From an uncultured Bacteroidales bacterium (GTDB lineage: Bacteria; Bacteroidota; Bacteroidia; Bacteroidales; FEN-979): a stretch of DNA of 33,473 nt. Position 1 is the first letter of the stretch. Each line of letters starts with the position of its first letter. Position numbers and translations under genes: made by a program. The DNA lies in NCBI GenBank assembly GCA_903845055.1, contig CAIMWF010000148.1, positions 1 to 33,473 of the forward strand. The letters run 5' to 3'. Below, in pieces: positions 31,949 to 33,473 of this stretch. The notes under the pieces were generated by a model. It searched no databases, was not told the origin of the DNA, and was given only the letters and a program-made list of their open reading frames with translations.

Positions 31949-32383
31949 ATGGAAACTTCAGAAAACAGATATCAGCACAAACGCTTTTTCGGGAACCGCC
32001 GGCACCGGGCCGGGTGGGTATTCCTCGGCATCATCGGTTTTACAGCCCTGGCCCTGTTGTTCGGACTGGTGGTCCTGTCCCTTTGGAACTGGCTCATGCC
32101 CGTCATCTTCCACCTTGGGGTAATCACCTATTGGCAGGCCATTGGCCTTGCGATCCTCGGGCGGCTGCTTTTTGGCGGCATGCACCATGGCGGACCACAC
32201 CGGCATATGGAACGCAGGTCGGGGCCATGGAACCACATGCGCGGCATGCATGGCCGCAAGGATTGCCGCGACCATGACTACGGTATGAAATGGAGCCACT
32301 ACGACCGTTACTGGGAAGAGGAGGGCGAAAAGAACTTCAACGATTACCTTGAACGCAATCGGCGGAAGCCGGTCGGAGAATAA
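31949..32383 (+). CDS. Small two-helix membrane protein with His/Met-rich tail
   Basis: The 144-residue protein has a basic N-terminus, helix 1 at about 22-50 ending in SLWNWLMP, and helix 2 at about 52-77 with ITYWQAIGLAILGRLLFGG. I recall the pattern LWNWLMP...ITYWQALGL in small proteins next to ECF sigma genes in other bacteria. Residues 78-118 hold eight His (79, 80, 84, 86, 96, 101, 109, 117), several Met and one Cys (106), which could bind a metal. The positive charge on both ends suggests a hairpin with both ends in the cytoplasm. It is 68 bases downstream of the sigma gene and probably in its operon. An anti-sigma or metal-sensing role is inference. Confidence 0.78.
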   Translation: METSENRYQHKRFFGNRRHRAGWVFLGIIGFTALALLFGLVVLSLWNWLMPVIFHLGVITYWQAIGLAILGRLLFGGMHHGGPHRHMERRSGPWNHMRGMHGRKDCRDHDYGMKWSHYDRYWEEEGEKNFNDYLERNRRKPVGE

Positions 32384-32396
32384 GACGGGGGTAATA

Positions 32397-32440
32397 AGGC
32401 AATAGGCAATAGGCAGTAGGCAATAGTGGCAGGCAGCAGG
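32397..32440. repeat. Heptamer array, about six units (AGGCAAT type)
   Basis: AGGCAAT repeated with AGGCAGT and AGGCAGC variants; register slips by one base at 32425-32430. It begins 14 bases after a stop codon. Confidence 0.85.
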
Positions 32441-32459
32441 CCGGCTCACCATCAAAAAG

Positions 32460-32480
32460 TAATTATTAATTATTAATTTT
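32460..32480. repeat. Heptamer array, three units (TAATTAT type)
   Basis: TAATTAT twice, then TAATTTT, just downstream of the Rieske gene stop. Confidence 0.6.
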
Positions 32481-32490
32481 AAATTTGGTC

Positions 32491-32913
32491 TTACCCCTTA
32501 ATGGTAAGTATGCTGTTTACCCGGGTAACTGCGTACGATTTCACCGGGTTTGGAGGAGGACCGCCCGATACATTTCCGTTTGCATCGTAGGTTCCGCCGT
32601 GGCAGGGGCAGAGAAAGTTCATACCCGCCGCGTTGTAGGCAATCGTGCAACCCGCGTGGGTACAGGCCTGTGCGAGGGCGACAAAGCCAAGGGCGGCGGT
32701 GCTGATGCGTGTCACGATGACGCCGTTGGAATAGATGAATCCACCCATGTTGGCCAGGGCGGCATTGGCGGAGGCATTCAGGTCAACAGTAAAATTGACC
32801 GTCGGACCCTGCGGCCCCGTTCCCGATTTACTGCAGCTTTCGATCAGTGCGGGGCCGATGGCGATGCCTGCCAGTGCAAGGGCTGTTGTTTTGAAAAAAT
32901 CTTTCCGGTTCAT
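32491..32913 (-). CDS. Rieske [2Fe-2S] lipoprotein
   Basis: The 140-residue protein has an RKDFFK start (Tat-like, but lacking the twin Arg) and a lipobox-like IESC at C27, so it is probably a membrane-anchored lipoprotein. Rieske box 1 is CTHAGC (C84, H86, C89) and box 2 CPCHGG (C102, C104, H105), so the two His and two Cys ligands and the disulfide pair of high-potential Rieske centres are all present. It is short, lacks the helical anchor of bc1-type Rieske proteins, and no cytochrome b gene is next to it. It is likely an electron carrier with an unknown partner. A -7 box lies at 32937. Confidence 0.9.
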   Translation of the reverse strand: MNRKDFFKTTALALAGIAIGPALIESCSKSGTGPQGPTVNFTVDLNASANAALANMGGFIYSNGVIVTRISTAALGFVALAQACTHAGCTIAYNAAGMNFLCPCHGGTYDANGNVSGGPPPNPVKSYAVTRVNSILTIKG

Positions 32914-32936
32914 CTTATCGCTTGTTAAGGGGAGGT

Positions 32937-32944
32937 CAAAGTTA
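32937..32944 (-). promoter_or_regulatory. -7 box TAACTTTG for the Rieske gene
   Basis: The minus strand reads TAACTTTG, an exact TAnnTTTG, 23 bases before the ATG at 32913. Confidence 0.55.
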
Positions 32945-32982
32945 GTTAAAGTATGTATAGCATTACATTTTATTCTCCTTTG

Positions 32983-32996
32983 CCCCCCCCGGGGGG
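32983..32996. repeat. C8G6 homopolymer tract with 12-bp palindrome
   Basis: Eight C then six G; the inner CCCCCCGGGGGG is a perfect palindrome. It lies between two minus-strand genes, four bases beyond the stop of the barrel gene. Confidence 0.85.
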
Positions 32997-32999
32997 TAT

Positions 33000-33473
33000 T
33001 CAGAACCTGCCGAAACGCAGGCGGAGGGTGGCAGTAAACTGGTTGACCAGGTTGGCCGGGGTGTTCCTGAGATCGAGATTGGGGGCGTAACGGTAACTGA
33101 TGCCCAGGCCGATTCTCAGGGCCCGGATCATATTGGCCTCCACCCGCACACCCGGCTCCAGGAAGAAGAAATGGTCCTTGATGACATTACCCGGTTTCCA
33201 GTCGTGATGTGAAATGGTCGAGTCGTTGTGGTGCGACTGGTGTGTATAATAGAGGTCGCCGATGCCGATCAGCAGCGGGAATGCAAAATGAACGCGTGCC
33301 TTCGGATGGAGGGTGTATTCAAGGAGAACAGCGCCGAATCCCCCGTTTAAGTTTGCCCCGTGTTTCCTGTTCGCAGTGGAATCAAAATAGATGTTGTGAT
33401 AATAGAGCCCCTTCAGGTTGCCGATGAAACTGCCCGAAAGCCCGATGGTCCAGTGGTGGCTGAGGATCACCCC
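33000..33473 (-). CDS. Outer-membrane beta-barrel protein, 5' end cut off by window
   Basis: The visible C-terminal 157 codons are open to the right edge. A GTG at 33470 is not taken as the start, because the sequence there (ILSHHWTIGLSGSF) is already a barrel strand and no signal peptide is seen. Strands such as GGFGAVLLEYTLHP, HFFFLEPGVRVEANMI, ALRIGLGISYRYAP and FTATLRLRFGRF alternate in the barrel manner and end with a terminal Phe, the outer-membrane insertion signal. Residues between strands carry several His (SHHNDSTISHHDW). Function unknown. The Rieske gene follows on the same strand. Confidence 0.8.
   Translation of the reverse strand, partial: GVILSHHWTIGLSGSFIGNLKGLYYHNIYFDSTANRKHGANLNGGFGAVLLEYTLHPKARVHFAFPLLIGIGDLYYTHQSHHNDSTISHHDWKPGNVIKDHFFFLEPGVRVEANMIRALRIGLGISYRYAPNLDLRNTPANLVNQFTATLRLRFGRF

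Noticed and set aside
33400-33470. GTG at 33470 as the start of the last gene
   Set aside because: The frame stays open to the window edge and the sequence is already mid-barrel, so the gene is cut off.

Overview
The window looks like chromosomal DNA of a Bacteroidota bacterium, probably an environmental member of class Bacteroidia. Four proteins carry C-terminal type IX secretion (T9SS) sorting domains. There are several outer-membrane barrels ending in an aromatic residue. Seven exact matches to the Bacteroidota -7 promoter box TAnnTTTG lie just upstream of genes, and Shine-Dalgarno sequences are largely absent. Gene content is mostly housekeeping. No phage, transposase, CRISPR or rRNA was seen.

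Layout. 1-5489: a cut-off LPS glycosyltransferase (GT9), an MBL-fold hydrolase, and a large propeller-barrel protein coupled to a YhbP-type flavin protein. 5667-8381: class II (B12-dependent) ribonucleotide reductase. 8385-9611: a small protein made of 25-residue repeats and a radical SAM enzyme. 9698-13894: polyprenyl diphosphate synthase, a PhoR/PhoB-like two-component pair, an outer-membrane barrel and UbiX. 14049-16130: queG and ruvB. 16217-18356: a universal stress protein / SPOR / universal stress protein operon. 18443-19748: class II fructose-bisphosphate aldolase, tRNA-Arg(CCG) and its terminator. 19965-23628: an AT-rich secreted protein, a lipoprotein and an outer-membrane barrel. 23808-31011: a run of T9SS cargo (Ycf48-like propeller, GH16-like protein, sialidase-like propeller, and a protein with ten 29-residue repeats). 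31329-32383: an ECF sigma factor with a His-rich two-helix membrane protein. 32491-33473: a Rieske lipoprotein and a cut-off outer-membrane protein.

The main structure not explained by genes is a family of short intergenic arrays with a strict 7-base period at about sixteen places. They often begin at or overlap a stop codon. The same heptamer words (CGATTTA, GGCAATA/GGCAACA, CAGTGAC/GAATGAC, AT-rich words) recur at distant loci in either orientation, and two sets form long inverted repeats. Other notable points are two proteins built of exact-length repeats (25 and 29 residues), a degenerate metalloprotease domain fused to a propeller and barrel, the sigma factor/His-rich membrane protein pair, and -7 boxes lying so close to start codons that leaderless mRNAs are likely.

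All functional calls come from reading motifs by eye. No database search was possible, and site coordinates for short repeats may be off by a base.
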